Positions 7,911 to 16,809 of a stretch of DNA of 40,294 nt are shown piece after piece; the stretch's first letter is position 1, and the number at the start of each line of letters is the position of its first letter. The translations under genes and the position numbers were made by a program. The stretch comes from an uncultured Alphaproteobacteria bacterium (GTDB taxonomy: Bacteria > Pseudomonadota > Alphaproteobacteria > CAAHEQ01 > UBA3637): NCBI GenBank assembly GCA_947627155.1, contig CANQUX010000016.1, positions 1 through 40,294 on the forward strand, read 5' to 3'. The notes under the pieces are model-generated. The model saw only the letters and a list, made by a program, of their open reading frames with translations. It made no database searches and had not been told where the DNA came from.

Positions 7911-8266
7911 AAAAAGCCCTCTTTTTCAGCTTTTTATTAACATATTCTCTTGCTTTTGCACAAGAGGCTTTTTTACCGGGAACGGAAGATGTGCCTTTAA
8001 TGGAGGGTTTAATTATCAACCCGACGGCTAATCTTGATTTTGACACGCCTGCCGGACAAATTCGAACGGTCAATGCCACGGGGAAATCTTTAACCGGTCA
8101 AAAAATCACCGCTTATTATCGGCAAACATTGCCGGCGCTCGGTTGGCGTCTTGAAAAAGGTAATCGGTTTGTGCGGGAAAAAGATTCCCTTGTCATTACC
8201 GTTTTACAAGAAACAAAACCGGCGATTATTCAATTTGAAACGACAATGACAAACTTATCCGAATAA
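7907..8266 (+). CDS. Small secreted protein of unknown function
   Basis: This 119-residue protein has a signal peptide (1-18, ending A-F-A) and a mature part starting Q-E-A-F-L-P-G-T-E-D-V-P-L-M-E-G. It then has F-D-T-P-A-G-Q-I and a Y-Y-R-Q-T-L-P-A-L-G-W segment. The P-G-T-E-D-(V/I)-P-L-M opening recalls a small, uncharacterised alphaproteobacterial periplasmic family; I know of no assigned function. Four-base overlap with the preceding Sel1-like gene indicates a two-gene operon. Confidence 0.7.
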   Translation: MKKALFFSFLLTYSLAFAQEAFLPGTEDVPLMEGLIINPTANLDFDTPAGQIRTVNATGKSLTGQKITAYYRQTLPALGWRLEKGNRFVREKDSLVITVLQETKPAIIQFETTMTNLSE

Positions 8267-8293
8267 AAATTGAATGTCTTTTCAGAAAAACGG

Positions 8294-8322
8294 TTGACTT
8301 TTCTTTTTTTTTGATATATAAA
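8294..8322 (+). promoter_or_regulatory. Promoter of rpsT
   Basis: TTGACT (8294-8299), a 17 bp T-rich spacer, then TATAAA (8317-8322), about 43 nt before the rpsT start. Confidence 0.65.
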
Positions 8323-8365
8323 ACTTATCCTGTAAATAAAACTATTTTTTGTTGAGGAAAAAAAT

Positions 8366-8626
8366 ATGGCTAATATTGCATCTGCAAAAACACGTGTCAA
8401 ACGGAACGCCAAAAGAACAAGAATCAATTCCGACCGCTTAAATGCCGTCAGAACAGCCGTTAAAAAAACAAGAGCCGCCATTGCCGCGGGTGATAAAGAA
8501 GCTGCCGAAAGCAGTTTTAAATCCGCCGAATCGGCTTTAATGCGCGCTGCCGGCAAAAAAGTAATCCACAAGAAAAATGCTTCTCGGAAAGTTTCTCGTT
8601 TGGCCAACGCCGTTAAAAAAATGTAA
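8366..8626 (+). CDS. rpsT: 30S ribosomal protein S20
   Basis: This 86-residue, very basic protein begins M-A-N-I-A-S-A-K-T-R-V and has the three-helix S20 pattern, including R-A-A-G-K-K-V-I-H-K-K-N-A-S-R-K near the C-terminus. S20 binds the 5' domain and helix 44 of 16S rRNA early in 30S assembly. It is a single-gene unit with its own promoter (8294-8322), GAGGA ribosome-binding site and terminator (8652-8682), a common arrangement for rpsT. Confidence 0.96.
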   Translation: MANIASAKTRVKRNAKRTRINSDRLNAVRTAVKKTRAAIAAGDKEAAESSFKSAESALMRAAGKKVIHKKNASRKVSRLANAVKKM

Positions 8627-8651
8627 AACGCGCGTGTTCATCGTTACATTT

Positions 8652-8682
8652 AAAAAAGCACTTTTTTACAGGTGCTTTTTTT
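8652..8682 (+). terminator. Intrinsic terminator of rpsT
   Basis: AAAAAAGCAC (8652-8661) pairs with GTGCTTTTTT (8672-8681) over a 10 nt loop, ending in a run of seven T. Confidence 0.85.
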
Positions 8683-8711
8683 AATAAAGTTATCAACCGT
8701 AAAGGAATAAA

Positions 8712-10088
8712 ATGTATTACAGTTATTTTGATATTTTTTCAATCGGTATCGGACCTTCCAGTTCGCATACCGTCGGACCCATGCGTGCGGCAACGGCGTT
8801 TGTTACGTCTTTAAAAGAAAAAAATTTGCTGGCAAACATAACGCATATTCAAGTATTTCTGTACGGTTCTCTGGCTTTAACGGGAATCGGTCACGGCACG
8901 CCGAATGCCGTGATATACGGTTTGATGGGATTAAAAGCCGAATCCGTTGATTTATCACAAAACTATATTACTCAAATTGAAGAAACACATAAACTTTTAT
9001 TGGGCGGAACAAAAGAAATCGATTTTCAGAAAAACACCGATATTGTTTTGGAAAAACAAACATTTCTGCCGCGTCATGCCAACGGATTAAAATTTCAGGC
9101 CTTTGATTCGAACAAAAATCTTCTTTATGAAGATGTTTATTACTCCGTCGGCGGCGGCACCATTATTCGTGAAGGCGAAGAACAGCCGAAAATCGTGCAA
9201 CAAAATGTTCCGTATCCGTTTAACACCGGCGCCGAATTATTACAACTTTGCCGTGAAAACAAAATGAGTATTGCCGATGTTGTTTTCAGAAACGAAGAAG
9301 CGTTACACTCGTTTAAGGCGGTTAAAAGTCATACGGAACGCATACTGCGTGTTATGGATAATTGCATTGAAAAAGGTATTGTCACGGAAGGACAATTGCC
9401 GGGTGAATTACGGTTAGTCCGTCGAGCGCCCACCATTTATCGGCGACTGGAAGAAAAATTCCATCAAAACGATGAAGATGCTCTAATGATTGTTGATTGG
9501 ATTAACCTATGGGCATTTGCCGTTGCCGAAGAAAATGCCTGCGGCGGACAAATCGTCACCGCACCGACCATGGGATCTGCCGGCGTTATTCCCGCCGTTT
9601 TGCGCTATTATTCCCGGTTTGCCTCTAAAAAATCACCGTTTGATATTGCCATCGGACAAGGATTATTTCTTTTAACGGCCTCTGCCGTTTGCAGTTTATA
9701 TCGCTCAAATGCCTCTATTTCGGGGGCGGAAGTCGGTTGTCAGGGTGAAATCGGTGTGGCGGCCTCTATGGCTGCTGCCGGATTAACGGCAGCCATGGGC
9801 GGTTCAACGGCACAAATTGAAAATGCGGCAGAAATTGCCATGGAGCATCACTTGGGGCTGACGTGCGATCCGATTTGCGGCTTGGTGCAAGTGCCTTGTA
9901 TTGAGAGAAACGCCATCAGTGCCGTTAAAGCCGTTAATGCGGCACGGTTGGCCATTCGCGGCAACGGCAATCATCTGGTCACGTTGGACAGCGTCATTAA
10001 AACCATGTTGGAAACAGGGCAAAATCTGTCCAGCGGCTATAAAGAAACCTCACTGGCCGGATTAGCCAAAAACGCTTTCACCTGCTAA
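8712..10088 (+). CDS. sdaA: L-serine dehydratase, single-chain iron-sulfur type
   Basis: This 458-residue protein has the length of the one-polypeptide SdaA family, with an N-terminal beta domain and a C-terminal alpha domain. Visible signatures are [15 protein letters not shown] (10-24), [13 protein letters not shown] (about 285-297), G-C-Q-G-E-I-G-V-A and [12 protein letters not shown], which carries cysteines expected to hold the 4Fe-4S cluster. It deaminates L-serine to pyruvate and ammonia. AAAGGA precedes the start. It converges on the J-domain gene with a 4 bp overlap of stops. Confidence 0.95.
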   Translation: MYYSYFDIFSIGIGPSSSHTVGPMRAATAFVTSLKEKNLLANITHIQVFLYGSLALTGIGHGTPNAVIYGLMGLKAESVDLSQNYITQIEETHKLLLGGTKEIDFQKNTDIVLEKQTFLPRHANGLKFQAFDSNKNLLYEDVYYSVGGGTIIREGEEQPKIVQQNVPYPFNTGAELLQLCRENKMSIADVVFRNEEALHSFKAVKSHTERILRVMDNCIEKGIVTEGQLPGELRLVRRAPTIYRRLEEKFHQNDEDALMIVDWINLWAFAVAEENACGGQIVTAPTMGSAGVIPAVLRYYSRFASKKSPFDIAIGQGLFLLTASAVCSLYRSNASISGAEVGCQGEIGVAASMAAAGLTAAMGGSTAQIENAAEIAMEHHLGLTCDPICGLVQVPCIERNAISAVKAVNAARLAIRGNGNHLVTLDSVIKTMLETGQNLSSGYKETSLAGLAKNAFTC

Positions 10089-10651
10089 CCCTTGTTACGG
10101 GAAGATAAATAAGTTGTTAAATATCGGTAATGATCAAGTAACTCTTTAAAAAGAGCCTCATTTTTATTGTCACCGCCATTGGCATCGGGATGATATTTTT
10201 TCGCTAACTTTTTAAATTGCTTTTTCACTTCCGTTAAGTTCAGCGGAAAAGAAACCTCCAAAAACTTTATGGCGGCAGCCAATTTTTTATCTGTTTTGTC
10301 GGGCGTTCGCGGCGGATTATATTTTCCGCTCATACCGAGTTCTTCTTCATTAAAAAACCCGAATGAATCATGCAGGTTTTCCGTCATGCGCCGAAAAGTT
10401 TGATTTTGCCCGAGTTTCCATGTCGGCCGTTGCCATGTCATATCGTTTTGAATGTGTTGTTCAATTTCATCACCGGACAATCCCTGATAAAAATCCCAAT
10501 TTTTATTGTATTCGGTCACATGTTTTAAACAAAACCAATAATAACTGTTTAAATTTCTGTCTTTCGGCGCTCGAAACTGACCGTTTTCAGGACAGCCGGG
10601 ATAATCACACGGACGAAAAGGCACTTCTTTTTGCCTCTTTTTATAAATCAT
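10085..10651 (-). CDS. J-domain protein with N-terminal Cys/His knuckle
   Basis: This 188-residue protein has a C-terminal J domain (about 128-185) with the diagnostic H-P-D tripeptide in K-K-Y-H-P-D-A-N-G. J domains stimulate the ATPase of DnaK-type chaperones. The N-terminal half contains C-D-Y-P-G-C and, about 27 residues later, W-F-C-L-K-H, a likely metal-binding Cys/Cys/Cys/His set. There is no Gly/Phe-rich or classical zinc-finger domain, so it is a specialised co-chaperone rather than DnaJ itself. It follows the GT11 gene by 1 nt and probably shares its transcript. Confidence 0.85.
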   Translation of the reverse strand: MIYKKRQKEVPFRPCDYPGCPENGQFRAPKDRNLNSYYWFCLKHVTEYNKNWDFYQGLSGDEIEQHIQNDMTWQRPTWKLGQNQTFRRMTENLHDSFGFFNEEELGMSGKYNPPRTPDKTDKKLAAAIKFLEVSFPLNLTEVKKQFKKLAKKYHPDANGGDNKNEALFKELLDHYRYLTTYLSSRNKG

Positions 10652-10652
10652 A

Positions 10653-12008
10653 TTATTTGTTTTCCTCCAAGGACGGATAAATCAGTTCTTGTTTCTTCGG
10701 ATGATACATAATGCCGCTTTCAATTTCAATCCACCCCGGCACACGCATATAATTCAGCCAATTTCGAGAGTAGGTATCCCATATATCCGGATACGTGACA
10801 ATTTTATCGGGATTTTTATTCAACAAAGCCGCCCACCACGAAAAAGTGGAATTAGCAATAACATTATGCTTGCACAGGCTCATCAACTGCATGTCTCGAA
10901 AATCCGCTTGACGATAATTAACGCGAACAACTTCAAACGGAACGCTTATCTTTAATTCCTCTTCGGCTTTTTCCGGATCATTTGAAAAAACATAAAACCG
11001 CGGATTTTTTGTTCGTTTTAAAATGTAATCAACGGCATTTTGATAATATTTTGAACGACTTAAATTAGGATATCCATGCCAAACATAATCACCCAAACGC
11101 ACATGCAGGCAAACACTGTTTTGCGATTGAAGTTTTTTGGCCAATCTGATATTTTCTTTTTCTGTCAACGGTTTAAATTTAAGCTTTTGTTGAAGATAAC
11201 GCACACTGTCTTCAATATTTTTATAAGATTGATGATAGCCGCGAATTGAAACAATATCGGAACGGAAATGCAAACTTTTGTTATAATTAAAAGAACCGGT
11301 TATCCGACCACGTAACCGCGTTAATTTTCTTTTCAACGTCGATGTAAAAGGAGCGCGGTAAAAAAGCATTTCTGCAAAATTTGTTTGGAAAGCATTTATA
11401 ATACCCGGATTATACCACAGAAATTTTTTGTTAAATCGTTTGGCATAACTGAAACAGCTGGCATATGCAAACATTTGATTACCTAATCCGTGCTTTCCCA
11501 TTTCTTCAAAAATATAAAAATTCAACCATTTATTATCTAAAATAAAAGAAACTGTTTTCTCGGCCGCTTTTTCGGACGAAACGGGTGAAATATAGGTAGA
11601 AGCCAATGACGGTTGCAAAAAGTCAGGCACCACAGGGGCATTTTTTCTGTTAAAATAAAAAAGATGTACGTATTGCGCATCATTATTTGTTGAGAAAAAT
11701 TTTAATTGTCCGAAATCAACTAAAAAAACAGGCGTTGTTTGAAACGGCGGTTTTTGAAACATTTCATTCGTAATAATAAAAGAGCTTGTAATGGGGCAAT
11801 TTTGCGTATAAACCGGATAAATATTTTTATCGGTTAATTTTTGCACCAAAGCCAACATAAAACGGGTTTCAAATAAATTATCGGGCTTTAACCAAATACA
11901 AGCGCGTGTTTTTCCCGTTAAATTATATGATAACAAAGCAACCACACACAAACAGATGACAATGACTGCTTTTCTAATAATGGATATTAAACCTGTTTCC
12001 GCTTTCAT
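10653..12008 (-). CDS. GT11 alpha-1,2-fucosyltransferase-like protein with N-terminal extension
   Basis: This 451-residue protein begins with a signal-anchor helix (about 11-28) and has a ~145-residue N-terminal region I do not recognise. A GT11 domain starts at G-L-G-N-Q-M-F-A-Y-A (about 173-182) and continues with H-V-R-L-G-D-Y (about 300-306) and S-T-F-S-W-W-A-A-L-L (about 383-392). These are the standard GT11 motifs; typical bacterial members are about 280-300 residues, so this one is long. GT11 enzymes add fucose from GDP-fucose in alpha-1,2 linkage, usually to galactose. The start overlaps the upstream permease by 35 nt, within an ABC-exporter operon. With the GT10 gene at 2829-3956 it would suit assembly of difucosylated, Lewis-y-like structures (inference). 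Confidence 0.85.
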   Translation of the reverse strand: MKAETGLISIIRKAVIVICLCVVALLSYNLTGKTRACIWLKPDNLFETRFMLALVQKLTDKNIYPVYTQNCPITSSFIITNEMFQKPPFQTTPVFLVDFGQLKFFSTNNDAQYVHLFYFNRKNAPVVPDFLQPSLASTYISPVSSEKAAEKTVSFILDNKWLNFYIFEEMGKHGLGNQMFAYASCFSYAKRFNKKFLWYNPGIINAFQTNFAEMLFYRAPFTSTLKRKLTRLRGRITGSFNYNKSLHFRSDIVSIRGYHQSYKNIEDSVRYLQQKLKFKPLTEKENIRLAKKLQSQNSVCLHVRLGDYVWHGYPNLSRSKYYQNAVDYILKRTKNPRFYVFSNDPEKAEEELKISVPFEVVRVNYRQADFRDMQLMSLCKHNVIANSTFSWWAALLNKNPDKIVTYPDIWDTYSRNWLNYMRVPGWIEIESGIMYHPKKQELIYPSLEENK

Positions 12009-12759
12009 ATCTTTTTAACCCGTAAGAAAAAATAAAAATACTGAAACTCAAAAAGCAAACACTTGCCGTTATTAAATAGATTAACGTTACCGCCGAAAAA
12101 GTATGCATCAATTCAACCGGCAGAATGGAAATAAACCCGATGGGCAAAAAGGTACAGAAAAACAATTTTAAATATCCGCCGTAAATACTGCCGGGATATC
12201 CCGCAATATTGAAAAACATAAAAAATATGCGTTCACCGATATCCGATGAATTTTTAATAAAAAACGGTAAACTGCTGATTAAAATATTAAGTGCCAAAAA
12301 CACGCAAATTCCCGAAAAGATAAAACAAAGCACCAACGGTAAATTTGAAAAAGAAACCAAACCGGAAAAGAAAATTAACAAAACGCCCGTAATAAAATCA
12401 CCGATTCCCGACGGATCACAAACGGAACACCCCACGTTAAATAAAACATGACGCGGAATCACCAAAAAGGAATCCAACTCGCCGTTTTCAATGAGGCGCA
12501 TTAAATGAATACCGATACCGCGAAAGAAAATCGGCCAAACCGAAAACGTGAGAATAACCAAGCCCGTCATAAACATAAAATCATTGAAAGTCCACGAATG
12601 AATGGTCGGAAAATTTAAAAACATTAAATACCACGCATATAACAACATCAGGTTATTTAAAATCATAAATAAAATGCGCAAAATAAACACTTTTTTCAAA
12701 GCGAACGCTTGTTTAAAACCGATTTTTATCAGCTTTTGATAGTAAATAATTTTATCCAT
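11974..12759 (-). CDS. ABC-2 type permease, second subunit
   Basis: This 261-residue integral membrane protein has about six hydrophobic segments. It resembles the ABC-2 family permeases that occur as unequal pairs beside one ATPase; the segment G-I-G-I-H-L-M-R-L-I-E-N-G-E-L-D-S-F-L in the first cytosolic loop region is typical. It overlaps the first permease by 8 nt and the GT11 gene by 35 nt. With 12752-13537 and 13534-14427 it would form a heteromeric exporter; the substrate is unknown. Confidence 0.8.
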   Translation of the reverse strand: MDKIIYYQKLIKIGFKQAFALKKVFILRILFMILNNLMLLYAWYLMFLNFPTIHSWTFNDFMFMTGLVILTFSVWPIFFRGIGIHLMRLIENGELDSFLVIPRHVLFNVGCSVCDPSGIGDFITGVLLIFFSGLVSFSNLPLVLCFIFSGICVFLALNILISSLPFFIKNSSDIGERIFFMFFNIAGYPGSIYGGYLKLFFCTFLPIGFISILPVELMHTFSAVTLIYLITASVCFLSFSIFIFSYGLKRYESGNRFNIHY

Positions 12760-13537
12760 AAACGCACACCCTTTTCCGAATCATTTTAAATAAAATAATC
12801 AACGCGCCCGCCAGCAGTGCATTCCAGACAATTAAATGAAGAAAAACCGTTAAGGCTTTTTCAAAAGAAAAATCGTAAATTAAAGAAGCAACACCATATC
12901 CCGTCCACCCGAAAGGCGTCATTAAACAAATTTTTTGAAACCATTCGGGATAAAAAATAATCGGGAAAAACAAACCGCCCAACACATATTCGCATTTTTG
13001 AACAATCCAGAAAAACGGTAACGGATCATACAAATATAACGCCGATAAACCGATGAACACCATACAAAGCGAAGCAAAACAAGCGCTTAATATTAGTAAT
13101 CCGAAAACAATCGGCACATAAATCGGGTTAATCGGTAAAAACGAGCCGGTTAAAAGATAAATCATTCCCATGCCGATACAAAACAAGATTGGTAACCGAA
13201 CAAAATAAACCCCCAAGCATTCGCAGAAATTCAATAAAACAAAATGCACCGGACGAATAAACCGATAAGCAATGTTTCCCGTTCGCACCTCTTCTTCAAT
13301 TTCTTTTACGCGGCCTTCCGGTCGCGAAAATTGCAAACCGGCCCCCACGGTTAAATAACTTAAAAAAGAAACAGGATCAATCACCGCACTTGATCCGCCC
13401 GCTTTCAACACAAGCCAAAATTTATGAAAAATCAAAATCATACAACACAAAAAAACAATCCGAATCAAAAAGACACCCCGTTCCCTTTGAAGTTGGTCTT
13501 TCATATTCATTAAAACGGCAAGGAAATATGGTTTCAT
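12752..13537 (-). CDS. ABC-2 type permease, first subunit
   Basis: This 261-residue protein has about six transmembrane segments and the loop E-E-V-R-T-G-N-I-A-Y-R-F-I-R-P, the counterpart of the E-N-G-E-L-D-S-F motif in its partner. The same length and arrangement point to an ancient duplication. It overlaps the ATPase gene by 4 nt upstream and the second permease by 8 nt downstream, so the three are stoichiometrically coupled. Confidence 0.8.
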   Translation of the reverse strand: MKPYFLAVLMNMKDQLQRERGVFLIRIVFLCCMILIFHKFWLVLKAGGSSAVIDPVSFLSYLTVGAGLQFSRPEGRVKEIEEEVRTGNIAYRFIRPVHFVLLNFCECLGVYFVRLPILFCIGMGMIYLLTGSFLPINPIYVPIVFGLLILSACFASLCMVFIGLSALYLYDPLPFFWIVQKCEYVLGGLFFPIIFYPEWFQKICLMTPFGWTGYGVASLIYDFSFEKALTVFLHLIVWNALLAGALIILFKMIRKRVCVYG

Positions 13538-14427
13538 TTTTTGTAAATTGAGGCAATAACGGTTTCTAAATCGGTTGAACGCACAAAAACATTGGAAAAT
13601 GTTTCCGCTGAAAAAATTGTTTGTAAATCGGATATTTTCGTTGGAACTTGAAGAGGTATTTCTTCAATTTTTCCCGATTTTTTCTCCACACATAAAATCT
13701 GTCCGGCACCATATTTTTCTTTTAAATTTTGAATATGTGAATCCAATAATAATTTTCCGTGATTAATGAGTAAAATACGTTGGCAAAGCGATTCAATGTC
13801 TCCCACATCATGAGAGGTTAAAAAAACGGTTGTTCCTTCTTTTTGAACCTGTTTTAACAAAAAAGAACGAAACAAATATTTGGCTTCAATATCAAGACCC
13901 AGAGTCGGTTCATCCAAAAACAAAACCGACGGCCGATGTAACAGCGAAGCAATCAATTCACACCGCATTCGTTGTCCCAGTGACAAATTTTTAACCGGTA
14001 AATTTAAACATTTCTCAATTTCAAACTGCTTGGCAAGCTCATGAACGCGGGATTTCGCCTCCCGAGATGAAAGATTATAAGCCGCCGCCAATAACGTATA
14101 ACTGTCCAACGGCGATAAATGATAATGCAATTGAGATTTCTGCCCAAAAACAACACCGATTTGTCTTACCAGTTTTTCCCTGTTTTTCCAAGGCGTTAAC
14201 CCCAAAACAGATGCGTTGCCCGAGGAGGGATATAAAATAGACGTTAACATTTTGATGGTGGTTGATTTTCCGCCCCCGTTCGGCCCGATAAAAGCAACAA
14301 TTTCACCGGCTTTTACTTCGAAGGAAAGATTTGAAACAGCTTTTTTTTCAATAACTTTACCCCAAAAACCTTGTTTACATTTAAAGATTTTTGTTAATTG
14401 ATCCGTAACAATAACTGTTTCTTTCAA
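13534..14427 (-). CDS. ABC exporter ATP-binding protein
   Basis: This ATPase has Walker A G-P-N-G-G-G-K-S-T-T (about 44-53), signature L-S-L-G-Q-R-M (about 146), Walker B V-L-F-L-D-E-P-T (about 164) and the switch H in L-T-S-H-D. It is of the type paired with ABC-2 permeases (drug/polysaccharide-export-like ATPases). I place the start at a TTG at 14425-14427 because GGGAGG (14435-14440) lies seven bases upstream; no ATG in this frame has a comparable site, and a longer TTG reading to 14469 lacks one. That gives 297 residues. It leads the operon through the permeases, GT11 and J-domain genes. Confidence 0.88.
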   Translation of the reverse strand: MKETVIVTDQLTKIFKCKQGFWGKVIEKKAVSNLSFEVKAGEIVAFIGPNGGGKSTTIKMLTSILYPSSGNASVLGLTPWKNREKLVRQIGVVFGQKSQLHYHLSPLDSYTLLAAAYNLSSREAKSRVHELAKQFEIEKCLNLPVKNLSLGQRMRCELIASLLHRPSVLFLDEPTLGLDIEAKYLFRSFLLKQVQKEGTTVFLTSHDVGDIESLCQRILLINHGKLLLDSHIQNLKEKYGAGQILCVEKKSGKIEEIPLQVPTKISDLQTIFSAETFSNVFVRSTDLETVIASIYKK

Positions 14428-14501
14428 CTTTATGCCTCCCAATAAGATGCCGGGAAAAGCATACTTCAAAACATTATTATTGTCAATTGATTTATACTGA
14501 A

Positions 14502-14837
14502 TTATGATTTTTTATGATATTTTAACAGATTGATAAAAGAATCCAAAAATTCTTTCGGCTGATCTTGTATTTCCAACATTAAATCGGTTAATTCCGGCGA
14601 AAAATTTTCATAATCGGGATATTCACGAGGCAGTAATAATTGATACGGTTCAATGCCAAAAACCGTGGCAATGGATTCGAGCGTTGACAATTTTGTACTG
14701 GCAATATTATTTTCCAACTGACAAACCATTTCAACCGTTTTGCCGATTTGTTCCGCTAATTGAGATTGTGTCATTTTCATTTTTTTGCGATATCTTTTGA
14801 TGTTAGCAGCGACAATAACACGTAATGTGTCACTCAT
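14502..14837 (-). CDS. XRE-family helix-turn-helix regulator
   Basis: This 111-residue protein has an N-terminal HTH_3 domain (about 8-65), including T-Q-S-Q-L-A-E-Q-I-G, V-C-Q-L-E-N and S-T-L-E-S-I-A-T-V-F-G. A short acidic C-terminal helix (about 75-108) may dimerise. It reads toward the ABC exporter operon and is divergent from the outer-membrane barrel gene; either could be its target. The ligand is unknown. Confidence 0.85.
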   Translation of the reverse strand: MSDTLRVIVAANIKRYRKKMKMTQSQLAEQIGKTVEMVCQLENNIASTKLSTLESIATVFGIEPYQLLLPREYPDYENFSPELTDLMLEIQDQPKEFLDSFINLLKYHKKS

Positions 14838-15017
14838 TTTACCTACCTTACACTAAAAAATTATTTCGAATGAATATTTTGTATTTTTATACCGTAATTA
14901 TAATTTCTATTGTGTTTTTTTCAATGAAGTCATAATTTAATATTTTGTATATATTTCCGCTTTTTTATAATTTTTATTTAAATTTTAGTTTTATTTTTAT
15001 CCTTTTTACTACATCTC

Positions 15018-15046
15018 TTGACATCTTCGGGAATAAATAATAAAGT
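15018..15046 (+). promoter_or_regulatory. Promoter of outer-membrane barrel gene
   Basis: TTGACA (15018-15023), 17 bp, TAAAGT (15041-15046). It lies in the 270 bp divergent gap from the XRE gene and also shows that any coding start upstream of 15108 is unlikely. Confidence 0.6.
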
Positions 15047-15107
15047 TACTTCATCAGTTATTATTAAATATTCATTCAGTGCAACATTTTTCTTCGGAGA
15101 AAAAATT

Positions 15108-16052
15108 ATGATAAAAATCAAAGAACAATTCAAAAATTTTTCATTACCTCTTGCCTTGATGACTTCTCTGTCAAGCAGTCTGTTTTTAGCAATTTCCTTT
15201 GTTCCGACATCGGCGCAAAGTGCTGAAAATATCAATTATTTTCAATTATCGACGCAAGAAAATTCTTTCTCGGAAAACGATTCGTTTTTCAAGAACGTTC
15301 TTTTGCGTGCCTTCGGTGATTACAATATGACAAGAAACACGCAGCGGGAAGGTTTTAAAGCTTATTTAAAAGGAACAGGTGCCGATATAACGGCGCAATT
15401 GACCGATTCATTTTCCGCCGGAATCGGATACGGCTATTCAACAACCGACTTAAAAAAAGACGGCTCTAAAACGCGCATTGACGGTGATACTTATTTCGTT
15501 TTCGGTAAATATCAGCCCGAAAAGTGGTATATCTCTGCCAATTTAACTTATAATCACAGCCGATATAAAGATAAAAATCCCGATATTAATCAAGCAAGTG
15601 CCGATATTTATCACGGTGCTCTTTTTTCCGGTTATGAAATGGGAAATGTTCACAATTATTCGGGTTTAAAATATACATATTTGCACGGAAAAGATAAAAA
15701 TAATGCCGCTTTCGGAACACCGTTACAAAACGGAGAAGTTATCACTGCCGTTATCGGAACATCTTATAAACGCTTGTATCATCCGACAGAAAATCTTTCG
15801 TTAACGCCGTTATTTTGGTTATCGGGGCAATATGATTTAAAATCAAACAGTCGGCAGAGTGTGATTGACGTTCCCGATTCCGCATTCATTTACGCTTTTG
15901 AAGGCCGGCGCTTGCATCGCTTGGGCTTGGAAACGGGTGTTCGGCTCGGTATGGCTTACAAACAAGCCGAACTTTCCATCGGATACGGATTAAATTGGCG
16001 TGTCAGTCACACCTCTCAAACGGGGAAACTGAATTTGGCTTGGCACTTTTAG
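15108..16052 (+). CDS. Outer-membrane beta-barrel protein, autotransporter-barrel type
   Basis: This 314-residue protein starts at 15108 (GGAG eight bases upstream). It has a signal peptide to about residue 40, ending near A-Q-S-A, and then alternating amphipathic strands rich in Tyr, Gly and aromatic girdle residues (for example G-I-G-Y-G-Y-S-T-T-D). It ends W-H-F, the C-terminal Phe recognised by the BAM complex. The strand pattern resembles an autotransporter barrel domain, but there is no long passenger, so it is probably a stand-alone porin or adhesin-like barrel. Lying opposite the XRE regulator, it may be under its control. Confidence 0.75.
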   Translation: MIKIKEQFKNFSLPLALMTSLSSSLFLAISFVPTSAQSAENINYFQLSTQENSFSENDSFFKNVLLRAFGDYNMTRNTQREGFKAYLKGTGADITAQLTDSFSAGIGYGYSTTDLKKDGSKTRIDGDTYFVFGKYQPEKWYISANLTYNHSRYKDKNPDINQASADIYHGALFSGYEMGNVHNYSGLKYTYLHGKDKNNAAFGTPLQNGEVITAVIGTSYKRLYHPTENLSLTPLFWLSGQYDLKSNSRQSVIDVPDSAFIYAFEGRRLHRLGLETGVRLGMAYKQAELSIGYGLNWRVSHTSQTGKLNLAWHF

Positions 16053-16238
16053 TTTGTTTTCAAAAAGATCATTTCCCCGTTCAAAACCGTTTCAAAATAA
16101 AACGGCGGCGGATTTTTAGGAAGAATAAATAACAAAAATGATTATTTTTTCCAAAAACGGTTTTTCATATTGCTTTTTTAAACAAAAAAAGGTATAACAA
16201 AAATTAAGCTGTTTCAATTTTTAAAAACGGATAGGGAA

Positions 16239-16799
16239 ATGATAAAATTTTACGCTTTTTTAACAACATTGTTTTTTACAGTCAAATCTTGGGCAAATCC
16301 GGCGTGTCCCGTCTGTATGGTTACGGTCGGTGCGTCTTTGTATCTGGCGGAAAAATCCGGTTTGGATAAATGTGTCATCGGTGTTTGGTCGGGGGCATTA
16401 CTGGCCATTGTCGGTTATTTTCTCATTCGGTGGTTTAACAAAAAAAATTGGCATTTTCCCGCACGTGATTTTATTTTAATGCTTTTATCCGTCGGTTCCA
16501 TCGGGTTTATGTATCTTCCAGATATGCCCGGCGCCATTGATTATCACCCGATTATTATCGGTTTTTTATATATTGATTCGTTTTTATTCAGCAATTTAAT
16601 CGGCGCGGCAGCTTTTATCGGCGGCATTCATTTTTATGAATGGATGAAAGCCAAAAACGGCGGACATGCCCATTTTCCGTTTGAAAAAGTGGTTGTTCCC
16701 GTTTTAACGGTTGCACTGATCAGTTTATTATTTTATTATCATCCGTTGTGCGATTGTGCCGAACAAGCTGCAGCAAATGTACCTGTTTTATCAGAATAA
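16239..16799 (+). CDS. Multi-span membrane protein with CPVC motif
   Basis: This 186-residue protein has a cleavable-looking N-terminal signal (1-19), then N-P-A-C-P-V-C immediately after it and about four further transmembrane segments. A C-D-C near the C-terminus faces the same side as the CPVC if the topology is simple. A CxxC plus CxC pair at the membrane surface suggests thiol or metal chemistry, but I do not know the family's function. AGGGA precedes the ATG. The next gene starts 10 nt downstream of the stop. Confidence 0.7.
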   Translation: MIKFYAFLTTLFFTVKSWANPACPVCMVTVGASLYLAEKSGLDKCVIGVWSGALLAIVGYFLIRWFNKKNWHFPARDFILMLLSVGSIGFMYLPDMPGAIDYHPIIIGFLYIDSFLFSNLIGAAAFIGGIHFYEWMKAKNGGHAHFPFEKVVVPVLTVALISLLFYYHPLCDCAEQAAANVPVLSE

Positions 16800-16809
16800 G
16801 GAGGGAAAA

